DNA from: CAIVAT01 sp037141055
Lineage (GTDB): Bacteria > Bacteroidota > Bacteroidia > Bacteroidales > FEN-979
Assembly (NCBI GenBank): GCA_037141055.1
Contig: JBAXDH010000003.1
Span: 1-64,000, forward strand
DNA length: 64,000 nt
Direction of reading: 5' to 3'
Shown here: positions 44,002 through 53,385 of the stretch, piece by piece
Layout: each line of letters begins with the position of its first letter
Numbering within the stretch: position 1 is the stretch's first letter
Notes under the pieces: generated by a model
What the model was told of the DNA's origin: nothing
Databases searched by the model: none
What the model saw: only the letters and a program-made list of their open reading frames with translations
Program-made: the position numbers and the translations under genes

Positions 44002-46961
44002 CACTCAATGATGATTTCATCCGCAAAAATCCATGCCTTGCTGCCGGCACCCGGATGCCACGGCGGACAAACTCCGCGGTTCCTGGCCAGCACTTTTACA
44101 TACCTGGCCTTCATGTTTTTTTGGCTGATGCTGAAATTTTTGGTGATCGTTCCCGCGTAATGTTCATCTACATCATTCGAAACGGTTGACAATTGAGTAA
44201 AATTCTCGCCGTCATCCGATATCCACCAGGTCACTTCTGAAGGCATGAAAATCCATGCATCCTGGTCCTGGATGCAACCAAGTGAAAGCTTTTTAATTGG
44301 CTGAATCGCGCCAAGGTCAACAACTGCGTTAATATCAACACCTTCATAGCCCTGCCAGGCGCCGGTCCTGAAATTATCCCCGCCAACCAGGAAGTCGATC
44401 AGCGCCAGGTCTCCTCCGGCGGCATACTGCCCGGCATAGCTGGTTTTCAGGAATATCTTCCGGTTTTTGGGAATTTTAATAAACTGCGCATCCATTTGCT
44501 GACTTTTCTGCAGCTCCCTTGTGACGGCAAAAGCCCTCAGAGTGGTTGATTTCCGAAGTATGAAAGGGCGCAGGTAAACGGATGACCGCAGGTTAGGTTC
44601 CGATCCGTCGAGCGTGTAATGGATTTCAACCCCGTACATTGCACAGGAAAGCCCGACAACAGTAGAATCCATGAAAGTATGATTTCCCTGGTAAACCGCA
44701 GGAACAGGTATAACGGGATATTCGGATATGAAAGATTCCGGGAATCCTCCATAACCCACGCCCCAGGCTTTGTTCGGTTGCGGGCCCATGTTAATGGTCA
44801 GTTCACCCCCTTTCAGAATATCCGCGTGGCTCAGGTAGCATTTTGTGTAAGGCCTGCCGTTCAGGCTTGCCGATTGAATGTAGAAATTCTGATCGCTGAG
44901 GTTGATGGCCTTGATTATGAATGATTTTCCGTTTTCCAGGGCCATTGTGACCCTTGGAAAAGCAGGTGTTCCAAGGGCATAGATACCGGAACCGGGTGTA
45001 ACAGGATAAAATCCCATCGCACTGAGCACATACCAGGCCGACATCTGGCCGCAATCTTCGTTGCCAATCAGCCCATCCGGACTGTTCTTGTAAAAATCCC
45101 GGCATATCCGGTGGACGAGTTCCTGTGTTTTCCAGGGCATGCCGGCATAATCATACAGATATGCCATGTGGTGGCTGGGTTCATTGCCATGGGCATACTG
45201 CCCGATCAGCCCGCTGATATCTGCCTGGTCGCGTCCCGTTGTTTTTGAGTCGGCAGAAAAGAGTTCATCCAGTTTTAAAGCAAATTTATCACGCCCCCCC
45301 ATCAGCCCCATCAGACCGCTGAGATCCTGCGGAACGTAAAAACTATACTGCCATGCATTGGCCTCCGTGTAATTGAAGTTTACTTCCGCCGGATCAAAAG
45401 GAGTGAACCAAGTAGCATTTGATTTTGCCCGCATGAAACCGGTTATGCGGTCGTAAACATTCTTGTAATTCTGCGCCCTGGCCAGGTAGGTTTTATAGTC
45501 CTCCTGCTTTCCCAGCGATTTGGCCATCATGGCAATGCACCAGTCGTCGTAAGCATATTCTAGGGTTTTAGAAACCGATTCCCCCTCGCGGTCGGCGGGA
45601 ATATAGCCTTTCGTTTTGTAATATTTCAACCCGAGATTGTCCTGTTCTGCACTGTGCTTCATGGCCGCCAGCGCCTTTTCGCCGTCAAATCCACGGATAC
45701 CTTTCAGCCAGGCATCCGCGATGACCGGCACGGCGTGGTAACCGATCATACAGCCGGTTTCATTGCCCGAAAGTTCCCACACCGGCAACATGCCTCCCTC
45801 ATCGTACTGGTGAAGGAACGTGTTTATAAAATCGTTAACACGCTTAGGTTCAATCAGGGTATAAAGCGGGTTGGCTGCCCGGTAGGTGTCCCATAGTGAA
45901 AAAACGGTATAATAATCAAATCCATCTGCCTGGTGAACTTTCAGATCGCGGCCGCGGTAACGGCCATCTACATCCTGGTAAATATTCGGTTGCAGCATCG
46001 TATGGTACAGCGCTGAATAAAAGACTGCCTGCTGGTCGGGCGTGCCATATTCAGCCCTGATCTTTCCCAATGCCGCATTCCACAAGGCTGCAGCATGGTT
46101 TGCAATGGTATCAAAATCCCAGCCGGGATTTTCAGTTTCCAGGTTTTTACGAGCTCCATCAATGCTCACCCCGGAAATTCCGACTTTGACAAGAATCCGT
46201 TCATTGGAAGCCGTTGTGAAGGTAAAACAGGCTTTGATATTGGTGCCACTTGCTTCGCTGATACCGGGAGACGCCTGGTCATTTTGAGCCAGAATAAATG
46301 AGGTAAAAGGTTTGGAAAATTTCGCAACGAAATAGATCATCTGCTTTGCAGCCCAGGCCTGGGATATCCTGAATCCTTCGATTTCATCCTTGCCAGTGAC
46401 TTTGATTCCCGATTCAATCACCTTATCGCGATGCTTCAGATCAAATACTATATTTGACTGATTTGAAGCAGTATATGTATACCTGTGAAACCCGGTCCTG
46501 GGTGTCGCCGTCAACTCTGCGATCACCTTGTTCTTTGGGAGCATCACACGGTAATACCCCGGTGAAGCCGTTTCATCTTTTTTAGCGAAAGGGGAGGAAT
46601 AACCGTAGTCTTTGAGATTCACATCACCTGTAACCGGCATGACCAGGATGTCACCGTAATCGGAACAACCTGTGCCGCTGAGATGCGTATGACTGAAGCC
46701 GTAGATGACCGAATCACTTCCATGGTAGGCCGAACAACCGTCCCAGCCATCGAGGCGGGTATCCGGACTGAGCTGCACCATTCCAAACGGAACACTTGCC
46801 CCCGGGAAAGTATGGCCGTGGCCGCCGGTACCAATGAACGGGTTCACATAACCCGAAAGTGCCTGCTGTGTCTGGCCAGTCAATGATGAGGAAACACCGG
46901 CCGTTAAACAAACCAGGATCATCCTGGCGGCATGCATAACATGCCTGGAATAATTCATCAT
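44001..46961 (-). CDS. secreted GH92 alpha-mannosidase with CHB_HEX_C and F5/8-type C domains
   Basis: 986 aa. Signal peptide region, then GH92 N- and catalytic domains (NPFIGTGGHGHTFPGASVPF, WDGCSAYHGSD, YGFSHTHLSGTG, SLWDTYRAANPLYTLI, GNEDCGQMSAWYVLSAMGFY). GH92 enzymes are calcium-dependent exo-alpha-mannosidases acting on N-glycans and mannans. The C-terminus carries a short CHB_HEX_C module (LDGSEPNLRSSVYLRPF) and an F5/8 type C, discoidin-like carbohydrate-binding domain. Ten bp follow the beta-mannosidase gene and the EamA start overlaps its stop. No SusC/D pair is present. Confidence 0.93.
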   Translation of the reverse strand: MMNYSRHVMHAARMILVCLTAGVSSSLTGQTQQALSGYVNPFIGTGGHGHTFPGASVPFGMVQLSPDTRLDGWDGCSAYHGSDSVIYGFSHTHLSGTGCSDYGDILVMPVTGDVNLKDYGYSSPFAKKDETASPGYYRVMLPKNKVIAELTATPRTGFHRYTYTASNQSNIVFDLKHRDKVIESGIKVTGKDEIEGFRISQAWAAKQMIYFVAKFSKPFTSFILAQNDQASPGISEASGTNIKACFTFTTASNERILVKVGISGVSIDGARKNLETENPGWDFDTIANHAAALWNAALGKIRAEYGTPDQQAVFYSALYHTMLQPNIYQDVDGRYRGRDLKVHQADGFDYYTVFSLWDTYRAANPLYTLIEPKRVNDFINTFLHQYDEGGMLPVWELSGNETGCMIGYHAVPVIADAWLKGIRGFDGEKALAAMKHSAEQDNLGLKYYKTKGYIPADREGESVSKTLEYAYDDWCIAMMAKSLGKQEDYKTYLARAQNYKNVYDRITGFMRAKSNATWFTPFDPAEVNFNYTEANAWQYSFYVPQDLSGLMGLMGGRDKFALKLDELFSADSKTTGRDQADISGLIGQYAHGNEPSHHMAYLYDYAGMPWKTQELVHRICRDFYKNSPDGLIGNEDCGQMSAWYVLSAMGFYPVTPGSGIYALGTPAFPRVTMALENGKSFIIKAINLSDQNFYIQSASLNGRPYTKCYLSHADILKGGELTINMGPQPNKAWGVGYGGFPESFISEYPVIPVPAVYQGNHTFMDSTVVGLSCAMYGVEIHYTLDGSEPNLRSSVYLRPFILRKSTTLRAFAVTRELQKSQQMDAQFIKIPKNRKIFLKTSYAGQYAAGGDLALIDFLVGGDNFRTGAWQGYEGVDINAVVDLGAIQPIKKLSLGCIQDQDAWIFMPSEVTWWISDDGENFTQLSTVSNDVDEHYAGTITKNFSISQKNMKARYVKVLARNRGVCPPWHPGAGSKAWIFADEIIIE

Positions 46962-46970
46962 GGAAAGGGG

Positions 46971-49499
46971 TTAATATGTGTCTGCCAGGCTTCTGACAAT
47001 GATCAGGTCTGCAATTTTCGGACTCTTTTTCGATGTCGTGAATTTAATGTCGACCGATTCTCCCGGCAGCATATCAAAGTAATTATCGGAAAAATCACCG
47101 GGAACAGAAGTTGAAAGATAGAGATTCTTGACTAGTTTGTCGCAAGTAAGCCGGATGTTGTATCCTGCCGGCGTTGCCGTAATAACTTTTTCAATAGCAG
47201 GTACAGGCAGTTCGAGATCTTTTGGAGCTACAAAATAAAGAAGGTTTTTAGCCTCCAGGCCTGAGAAACTGGCACCTTTAAGCGTTACAAGGAGAACAAC
47301 TGCCTTCGGATCTAATTTCCCAAGCAGGGCTGACTGAATGGTGTCATAATAAACCAGGGAAGAATTTCCCGGGATGTCAACAGTGAAACCCTCATCAGAA
47401 TAAATGTTCCCGGTATAATCCATCACCTTTACAGTCATGGTTGCCCGATAGATTTGCGGATCATCGGAACAGATATAGACTTTCACATGCCCGTCTTCCA
47501 CAACCGGTGAGATCAGCATTTTGTCGTATGCAGCGGGAATCGCATACTGCAGCGCTTTCTTCTTTCCGTAGTAATCGCGTGACGACCATGATACGACCGG
47601 CCAGCAATCATTCAGCTGCCAGTACATTGTTCCCATACAATAAGGCCTTGCCCTGCGGTGGGCCGCGATGGCTGATACGATTCCTTTGGCCTGCAACAGC
47701 TGGCTCACATAGGCATACGATTCAAAGTTTTTCGGTTTCCTGTAATCTCTCAGCAAATATTCATCAATGGTCTCGAATCCAGTAGGATGTTTCTGATGCG
47801 CCTTCATTACCGGGGAAGCCAGCGAGCGGTCTTCCGGATTGGTAAATTTCCTGATGGTTGAATAGTCAGGGAAACCCTGGAAGCCATATTCTGACATAAA
47901 CCTGCCGACTTTCCTTTCATAATTCAGAAACGGTTCTTTTCCCCACCAAACGCCCCAGTAGTGCGAATCGCCCTCCGTGAGACTTTCCGGCCGGCCCCAT
48001 CCGTGAAGGGGAGAAGTGGGAATGTAGATTCGTGCAGTGTCAAACCTTTTTACGTTATTCGGCAGAATAAGGTTGAAAATAAACCTGTAATTCTTGTAAA
48101 TCGCTGCCGAATCTTCAGCGTTATACCCGTATTGTTTTTGCCATCCCCAGTTTTTCCAGCCTTCGTCAATTTCGTTGTTGCCGCACCAAAGGGCAATGCT
48201 CGGATGGCGCCTCAGCCTCACAATATTCTGAATGGCTTCATCACGAACATCGTCGAGAAACTCCTTGTTTCCGGGGTACATGGCATTTGCAAACATAAAA
48301 TCCTGCCACACCATGATGCCGTTTTCATCGCACAGATCGTAAAAAATATCATTTTCATAGATTCCGCCTCCCCAGACACGGAGCATGTTCATGTTGGCAT
48401 TTTTCACATCAGCAATGATCGATCTGTAGGCAGAGTCGGTAACCCGCGGCAAAAAAATGTCCTGCGGAATGTAATTGGCCCCTTTGATGAAAAGCGGGGA
48501 TCCGTTTACCTTGAAATAAAACGACTTTCCCGTCGAATCCTTCTCCTGAACCAGCTCGATGGTGCGCAGTCCGATCTTCTGCCTGCCTTCGCCAACCAGC
48601 CTGCCGCTGAAATAGACCTCATAGCCAAAGTTGTACAACGTCGGGTTTCCCATCCCGTTTGGGAACCAGCGGGCCGGGTTGCGGATGGAGAAATCACCCC
48701 GTATTATATTCGGGCCCTTATTCAGAATCACAGGTTGCCTTAATATTTCAGTGGTGTCGTGGAAAAGCCTTATCTCCGCCGAATCTCCCAGTTCGGAAAA
48801 TATGGTAAACTGGGCGGCCATGTTTGCCAGTGTATCGGTAAGCTTTTTCTGGATATACTGAACCCCCAGCACATTCACGGCATTCCACTCGCGGATGTAA
48901 ATCGGGCGCCAGATACCGCATGTAACAAGTTTCGGACCCCAGTCCCAGCCGAATTGATAAGCGGCCTTACGGCACACCACTTTTTCGTCGCCGGGAAGTT
49001 TGTTTTTGAGTTTGTCGTAACGTATTTTGTTCTCCGGAATAATGGCAGGAAACTGGATCCGGAGCGTATTCGTTCCGATTTGCAGAAACCTTTTAATGTC
49101 GACATACCATTCACGGAACATGTTGTCCGACACAAGTATCAGTGAATCATTGAGGTACACGTTGGCGTACGTATCCATCCCCTTTGAAACCAGTTCAATA
49201 TGACGCCAGGCGAAGTTCATTTCACCGTACTGGAACGTCTTCATGTATTCCCAGCCAACTTCGCCAATCCATTGCAGTTTTGATTCGTTGTCGCGTAAAT
49301 ACGGATCAGGGATCAGGTTGTTGCGCATGAGGTCAAGGTGGACCACCCCGGGCACTTTTGCGGGATACCATTCTTTGGTTCCTGCCTTTCTGAATTTCCA
49401 TCCGCCGTCGAGCTCAAATGTGTTGATATCCTGGGCAGGAACAAATTTTGCACCCAGGATTGAAATTGCGAGGAATACCAGGGAAAAATAACGATTCAT
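46971..49499 (-). CDS. secreted GH2 beta-mannosidase
   Basis: 842 aa from ATG 49499 (signal peptide NRYFSLVFLAISILGAKFVPA); an earlier start at 49613 lacks a signal. GH2 plan: sugar-binding beta domain (FELDGGWKFRKAGTKEW, KVPGVVHLDL), immunoglobulin-like domain, and TIM barrel with acid/base Glu in WCGNNEIDEGW (about 441) and nucleophile in RFMSEYGFQGFPDY (about 536). It removes beta-1,4-mannose from the N-glycan core or mannan oligosaccharides, the complement of the adjacent alpha-mannosidase. First gene of the operon; minus-strand -7 box TAATTTTG at 49520-49527. Confidence 0.94.
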   Translation of the reverse strand: MNRYFSLVFLAISILGAKFVPAQDINTFELDGGWKFRKAGTKEWYPAKVPGVVHLDLMRNNLIPDPYLRDNESKLQWIGEVGWEYMKTFQYGEMNFAWRHIELVSKGMDTYANVYLNDSLILVSDNMFREWYVDIKRFLQIGTNTLRIQFPAIIPENKIRYDKLKNKLPGDEKVVCRKAAYQFGWDWGPKLVTCGIWRPIYIREWNAVNVLGVQYIQKKLTDTLANMAAQFTIFSELGDSAEIRLFHDTTEILRQPVILNKGPNIIRGDFSIRNPARWFPNGMGNPTLYNFGYEVYFSGRLVGEGRQKIGLRTIELVQEKDSTGKSFYFKVNGSPLFIKGANYIPQDIFLPRVTDSAYRSIIADVKNANMNMLRVWGGGIYENDIFYDLCDENGIMVWQDFMFANAMYPGNKEFLDDVRDEAIQNIVRLRRHPSIALWCGNNEIDEGWKNWGWQKQYGYNAEDSAAIYKNYRFIFNLILPNNVKRFDTARIYIPTSPLHGWGRPESLTEGDSHYWGVWWGKEPFLNYERKVGRFMSEYGFQGFPDYSTIRKFTNPEDRSLASPVMKAHQKHPTGFETIDEYLLRDYRKPKNFESYAYVSQLLQAKGIVSAIAAHRRARPYCMGTMYWQLNDCWPVVSWSSRDYYGKKKALQYAIPAAYDKMLISPVVEDGHVKVYICSDDPQIYRATMTVKVMDYTGNIYSDEGFTVDIPGNSSLVYYDTIQSALLGKLDPKAVVLLVTLKGASFSGLEAKNLLYFVAPKDLELPVPAIEKVITATPAGYNIRLTCDKLVKNLYLSTSVPGDFSDNYFDMLPGESVDIKFTTSKKSPKIADLIIVRSLADTY

Positions 49500-49661
49500 A
49501 CAGAGATGATTTATAGCTGCAAAATTATCATTTTCCAGCTTACCGTGGCTGTAATCCTCTGATTTCACTGCAGAAAATTGCCCATGGAGCGCAATTTCTT
49601 TATACTTTAGCAAGTAGAATGACCGTTAAACAATTTCATTAACAACTTGGAATAACTGCCC

Positions 49662-50828
49662 ATGGACCTGACAACATTGTACCCCCGTTTTTTTGAGCTG
49701 TACGGAAAACCTGATGAGAGTCCCAGGTGTTTTTTCGCCCCCGGCCGGGTCAACCTCATCGGCGAACATACCGATTATAACGGCGGTTTTGTGCTGCCAT
49801 GCGCCATTCGTTACGGCACATACCTGCTGATCCGCCCTTCCGCCGACCCCATTGTGCGGATGGCCTCTGCCAACATGGAATACCGTGCAGAAATTCCGTT
49901 GGAGGAGTTGTCCCGAAAAGTCAGGAATGAATGGGTGAACTATCCGCTGGGCATTTTTGACCAGTTCAGGCAGATGAACATCCCGCCAGCCGGCTTCGAC
50001 ATGCTCTATGCAGGCGATATTCCGAACAGCGCCGGGTTATCGTCGTCGGCATCTATTGAAATGGTGACTGCATTTGCCCTTTCAGCCATGCTTGGTGATA
50101 CTCAGCTCAGGATGATCGATCTTGTGAAGTTGTCGCAACGGGCCGAAAATGAATTTGTTGGCGTGAACTGCGGCATCATGGACATGTTTGCCGTCGGCAT
50201 GGGGGAGAAGGACCATGCTCTTTTTCTCAACTGCCTTACACTCGAATATAAAAAGGTTCCGATCTTGACCAACGGCTTCAGGCTGATCATCGGAAACACC
50301 AATAAACAACGTGGACTCGCTGATTCAAAATACAATGAGCGGGTGGCCGAATGCCAGCTTGCGGTGACCTATCTCAGCCAACAACAGCCTGTCTCAAAAC
50401 TCGGTGAGATCAGTTTCATGCAATTTTTCAAGATACAGGAACAGATTCCCGATGAACTCATCCGTAAAAGGGCGCGCCATGTGATTTCTGAGAACCAGCG
50501 CGTGCTGAATTCGGTTTCGTGCCTGCTCAAAAATGATATTCTGCAGTTTGGCGCACTGATGAATGCCTCACACGAATCGTTGCGCGAAAACTATGAGGTA
50601 ACCGGCTTTGAACTCGACACGCTGACGGAAGAAGCACGGAAAATCAACGGTGTTGTGGGATCGCGCATGACCGGTGCCGGTTTTGGCGGCTGTACCGTGA
50701 GTTTGGTCAGGGAAGAGGTTGCAGACAGGTTCATGGAGCAGGTTGGCCGGGAATACAAGAAAAAAACAGACCTCACCGCTGATTTTTACCTGGCTGAAAT
50801 CTCCGATGGCGTAAAGGAGATTCGCTGA
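49662..50828 (+). CDS. galK: galactokinase
   Basis: 388 aa GHMP kinase. Galactokinase signature GRVNLIGEHTDYNGG (about 28-42), ATP loop IPNSAGLSSSAS (about 124-135), and the C-terminal MTGAGFGGCTVSLV. It phosphorylates alpha-galactose to galactose-1-phosphate in the cytosol. Divergent from the mannosidase operon; galM lies 1.2 kb on. A hairpin-rich element follows it (50938-51084). Confidence 0.96.
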   Translation: MDLTTLYPRFFELYGKPDESPRCFFAPGRVNLIGEHTDYNGGFVLPCAIRYGTYLLIRPSADPIVRMASANMEYRAEIPLEELSRKVRNEWVNYPLGIFDQFRQMNIPPAGFDMLYAGDIPNSAGLSSSASIEMVTAFALSAMLGDTQLRMIDLVKLSQRAENEFVGVNCGIMDMFAVGMGEKDHALFLNCLTLEYKKVPILTNGFRLIIGNTNKQRGLADSKYNERVAECQLAVTYLSQQQPVSKLGEISFMQFFKIQEQIPDELIRKRARHVISENQRVLNSVSCLLKNDILQFGALMNASHESLRENYEVTGFELDTLTEEARKINGVVGSRMTGAGFGGCTVSLVREEVADRFMEQVGREYKKKTDLTADFYLAEISDGVKEIR

Positions 50829-50937
50829 CACCGTAATTATTTTTTATTTCCGCAATTTGTTCCTTAACTTCGAAGGTTAAAACGACTATAAAAATATTGA
50901 TTGGTTACTTTAATACCAGTGAGTGAAAAAGAGAAAA
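50829..50937 (+). other. galK 3' intergenic spacer
   Basis: AT-rich stretch without a recognisable gene. With the structured element that follows, it makes up the 330-bp gap between galK and ppk2. Confidence 0.4.
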
Positions 50938-51084
50938 GCGGAGTGGTATGAACTATTCACTTTTATCTTTTACATTTTCATTTTGAATTTTTCAATGAAA
51001 ACTGTTCGTTTCGTAGTGAACAAAGATTAACGAACAGCGGTAAGTGAACGGAGAAAATCGAAAAGTGAAAAGTTCGCACTCCGC
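50938..51084. repeat. imperfect inverted repeat enclosing two perfect hairpins
   Basis: Outer arms 50938-50971 and 51054-51084 pair over about 26 positions: GCGGAGTG with CACTCCGC, GAACT with AGTTC, TTCACTTTT with AAAAGTGAA, TTTT with AAAA. Inside are TTTTCATT (50975-50982) with AATGAAAA (50994-51001), and CTGTTCGTT (51002-51010) with AACGAACAG (51029-51037). The whole folds as a multibranch stem. It could be a MITE-like remnant, a structured leader of ppk2 or a terminator-like element for galK. Confidence 0.75.
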
Positions 51085-51158
51085 CTGATCCGGATAATAT
51101 GTGCCACATTCTGATATGTTGGCACACATTCTATAAAACAACTTTAAAAATTCTTCTT

Positions 51159-52055
51159 ATGGGCCACAAGAAAGAAAAATCAAAGGAAACCGAAAACAAA
51201 GAAAAGAAAAGCAGGAAAAACCGGGTACAGGATCACGCTGATACTCCTTTCAAGGCAGAACATGAAGATGAAGGAGCTGATAAGCTTTCCAAACATGTTT
51301 ACGAGGATGAACTCGCGAAACTCCAGATTGAACTTGTCAGGCTCCAGGAATGGATCAAATACAAGGGCCTGAGGGTAGTTGTGCTTTTCGAAGGTCGTGA
51401 TGCCGCAGGCAAGGGCGGTTCCATCAAGAGGATCACCGAAAGCCTGAATCCCCGTATCTGCAGGGTGGTCGCGCTTGGAGTCCCGACTGAAAAAGAGAAG
51501 ACACAGTGGTACTTTCAACGATATGTGCCCCATCTGCCTGCAGCAGGAGAAATGGTACTGTTCGACCGCAGCTGGTATAACAGGGCAGGAGTCGAACGGG
51601 TGATGGGATTTTGCACGGAAGCCGAATATTGGGACTTCCTGCGATCCTGTCCGAATTTCGAAACCATGCTGATCCGTTCAGGGATCATCCTCATTAAATA
51701 CTGGTTTTCGGTAAATGACAAAGAGCAGGAGAGGAGGTTCATTCAGCGCATCAACGACCCTACGCGGCGCTGGAAGATCAGCCCCATGGACGTTGAATCA
51801 CGCACCAAATGGATCGATTATTCCAAGGCAAAGGATGAGATGTTTGCCTATACCGATACAAAACAATCACCCTGGTTTGTGGTGGAAGCCGATGACAAGC
51901 GAAAAGCGCGACTCAATTGCATCTGTCATTTGCTGAGTCTGATCCCGTATGAGGATGTCCCCCGCGAAACGATCACACTTCCGCCGCTGGAGCATGACAA
52001 AGCGTATGTACGCCCGCCAATGACCGAGCAAACGTTTGTACCGAATAAGTACTAG
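51159..52055 (+). CDS. ppk2: polyphosphate kinase 2 family protein
   Basis: 298 aa from ATG 51159; an earlier frame opening at 51099 has no family match. A lysine-rich N-terminus is followed by the PPK2 core with Walker A FEGRDAAGKGG (about 78-88) and the lid/Walker B region MVLFDRSWYNRAGVERVMGF, and YWFSVNDKEQERRF. It transfers phosphate between polyphosphate and nucleotides (GDP/ADP class). The structured element at 50938-51084 occupies its upstream region. Confidence 0.93.
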   Translation: MGHKKEKSKETENKEKKSRKNRVQDHADTPFKAEHEDEGADKLSKHVYEDELAKLQIELVRLQEWIKYKGLRVVVLFEGRDAAGKGGSIKRITESLNPRICRVVALGVPTEKEKTQWYFQRYVPHLPAAGEMVLFDRSWYNRAGVERVMGFCTEAEYWDFLRSCPNFETMLIRSGIILIKYWFSVNDKEQERRFIQRINDPTRRWKISPMDVESRTKWIDYSKAKDEMFAYTDTKQSPWFVVEADDKRKARLNCICHLLSLIPYEDVPRETITLPPLEHDKAYVRPPMTEQTFVPNKY

Positions 52056-52077
52056 GAATCTAAGAGCAGTTTCCTGT

Positions 52078-53286
52078 TCATTCAAGCACGGAGAACCGGT
52101 AGACTGTCTTCTCTGAGAATTTCATTCCGGGTTTCAGGATGGTATTCGGAAATCCCGGCTGATTCGGTGAATCAGGAAAATGCTGCGTCTCCAGGCATAA
52201 CCCATAATGTTTCTGATACACTTTCCCATCTTTTCCCGTGATGGTGCCATCCAGGAAATTTCCCGAGTAGAACTGAATCCCGGGCTGGGTTGTAAGAATT
52301 TCCAGCTGGCGGCCTGTGCGTGGGTCATACAATTGGGCTGCCATCGTTAACTCACAGGCCTTTTTCTTTAAAATATAATTATGGTCATACCCTCCTTTTA
52401 CTTTTTCAATTCCTGAACCTATTGGCTCCGAATTATTGAAATCCATCGCGGTTCCCCGCACGTATGGTGAAGCCCCCGTCGGGATCAGTTCACTGTTGAC
52501 CTGGGTGTACTGATCGGCATATAGCGTAAGAATATGCCCGAGGATGCTGGTATCTGCCTCACTCAGGTTGAAATAGGTATGGTTGGCAATATTTACCGGC
52601 GTCGGCTTGTCTGTTTCGGCTTCGATAAGCATGGTGAGTTCATTGTGATCGTCCAGCGAATATGTCACCTCCACCTTCAGATTCCCCGGATATCCCTCTT
52701 CTCCGTCCTTGCTCAGGTACCGGAGTTTCAGCATGGCCTGTGAAGAGTCCGCAATCTTCCCGGGCTCCCATACAACTTTGTCAAAACCTTTCAACCCTCC
52801 GTGAAGGCTGTTCTTCCCATTGTTCACCGCCAGGCTGTATCCGGTGCCATTGAGCGTAAACTTTCCCCTGGCGATCCGGTTTGCATACCGTCCGACAATC
52901 GCGCCAAAATACGGACTGTTGGCAATATATTTTTTCAGGCTGTCGTAGCCGAGAACGATATCGCCGGTTTTGCCAGTTTTATCCGGAACCAGGATGGAGG
53001 TGATGATGCCGCCATAGTTGGTAATCTTCACGGTAACTCCCATATTGTTGGTTAGCGTATAAAGGAAAACCTTCTTCTGACCGGCTTCTCCGAATTGTTC
53101 CACTGTGATCCCTGCATGTTCGTCTGATGTCACCATATTCATGACCTGGTCGATTTTACGGATTGTATCGCTGAGGTTCTTTTCATCGTCGCCTACTTTA
53201 ATGTTAAACTTGTTGGGGCCTTCAATACAGGAGTGAGTCAGGACCAGTCCCAACGAAACGAGAAGGAAAACAACCGCTCTTTGCAT
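52078..53286 (-). CDS. galM: aldose 1-epimerase (galactose mutarotase), lipoprotein form
   Basis: 402 aa. Core motifs: YANRIARGKF, NGKNSLHGGLKGFDK, the catalytic His in NIANHTYFNLS, and the catalytic Glu in CLETQHFPDSPNQPGFPN. It interconverts the alpha and beta anomers of galactose for galactokinase. Unlike cytosolic GalM it starts with a lipoprotein signal peptide (FLLVSLGLVLTHSC, lipobox LTHSC), so it probably works at the envelope on imported sugars. Minus-strand -7 box TAAGTTTG at 53310-53317 lies 24 bp upstream, without a perfect -33. Confidence 0.92.
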   Translation of the reverse strand: MQRAVVFLLVSLGLVLTHSCIEGPNKFNIKVGDDEKNLSDTIRKIDQVMNMVTSDEHAGITVEQFGEAGQKKVFLYTLTNNMGVTVKITNYGGIITSILVPDKTGKTGDIVLGYDSLKKYIANSPYFGAIVGRYANRIARGKFTLNGTGYSLAVNNGKNSLHGGLKGFDKVVWEPGKIADSSQAMLKLRYLSKDGEEGYPGNLKVEVTYSLDDHNELTMLIEAETDKPTPVNIANHTYFNLSEADTSILGHILTLYADQYTQVNSELIPTGASPYVRGTAMDFNNSEPIGSGIEKVKGGYDHNYILKKKACELTMAAQLYDPRTGRQLEILTTQPGIQFYSGNFLDGTITGKDGKVYQKHYGLCLETQHFPDSPNQPGFPNTILKPGMKFSEKTVYRFSVLE

Positions 53287-53385
53287 ACCGGCGATATTAG
53301 ATTATTCCACAAACTTATCAAAACAATGTCATTTAACCAACAATCTTTTTACTTTTGGCCCCTCGTTCCATTCGATAATAAATAA

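Noticed and set aside
47961..48743. 260-aa plus-strand frame
   Set aside because: Antisense shadow of the beta-mannosidase gene.
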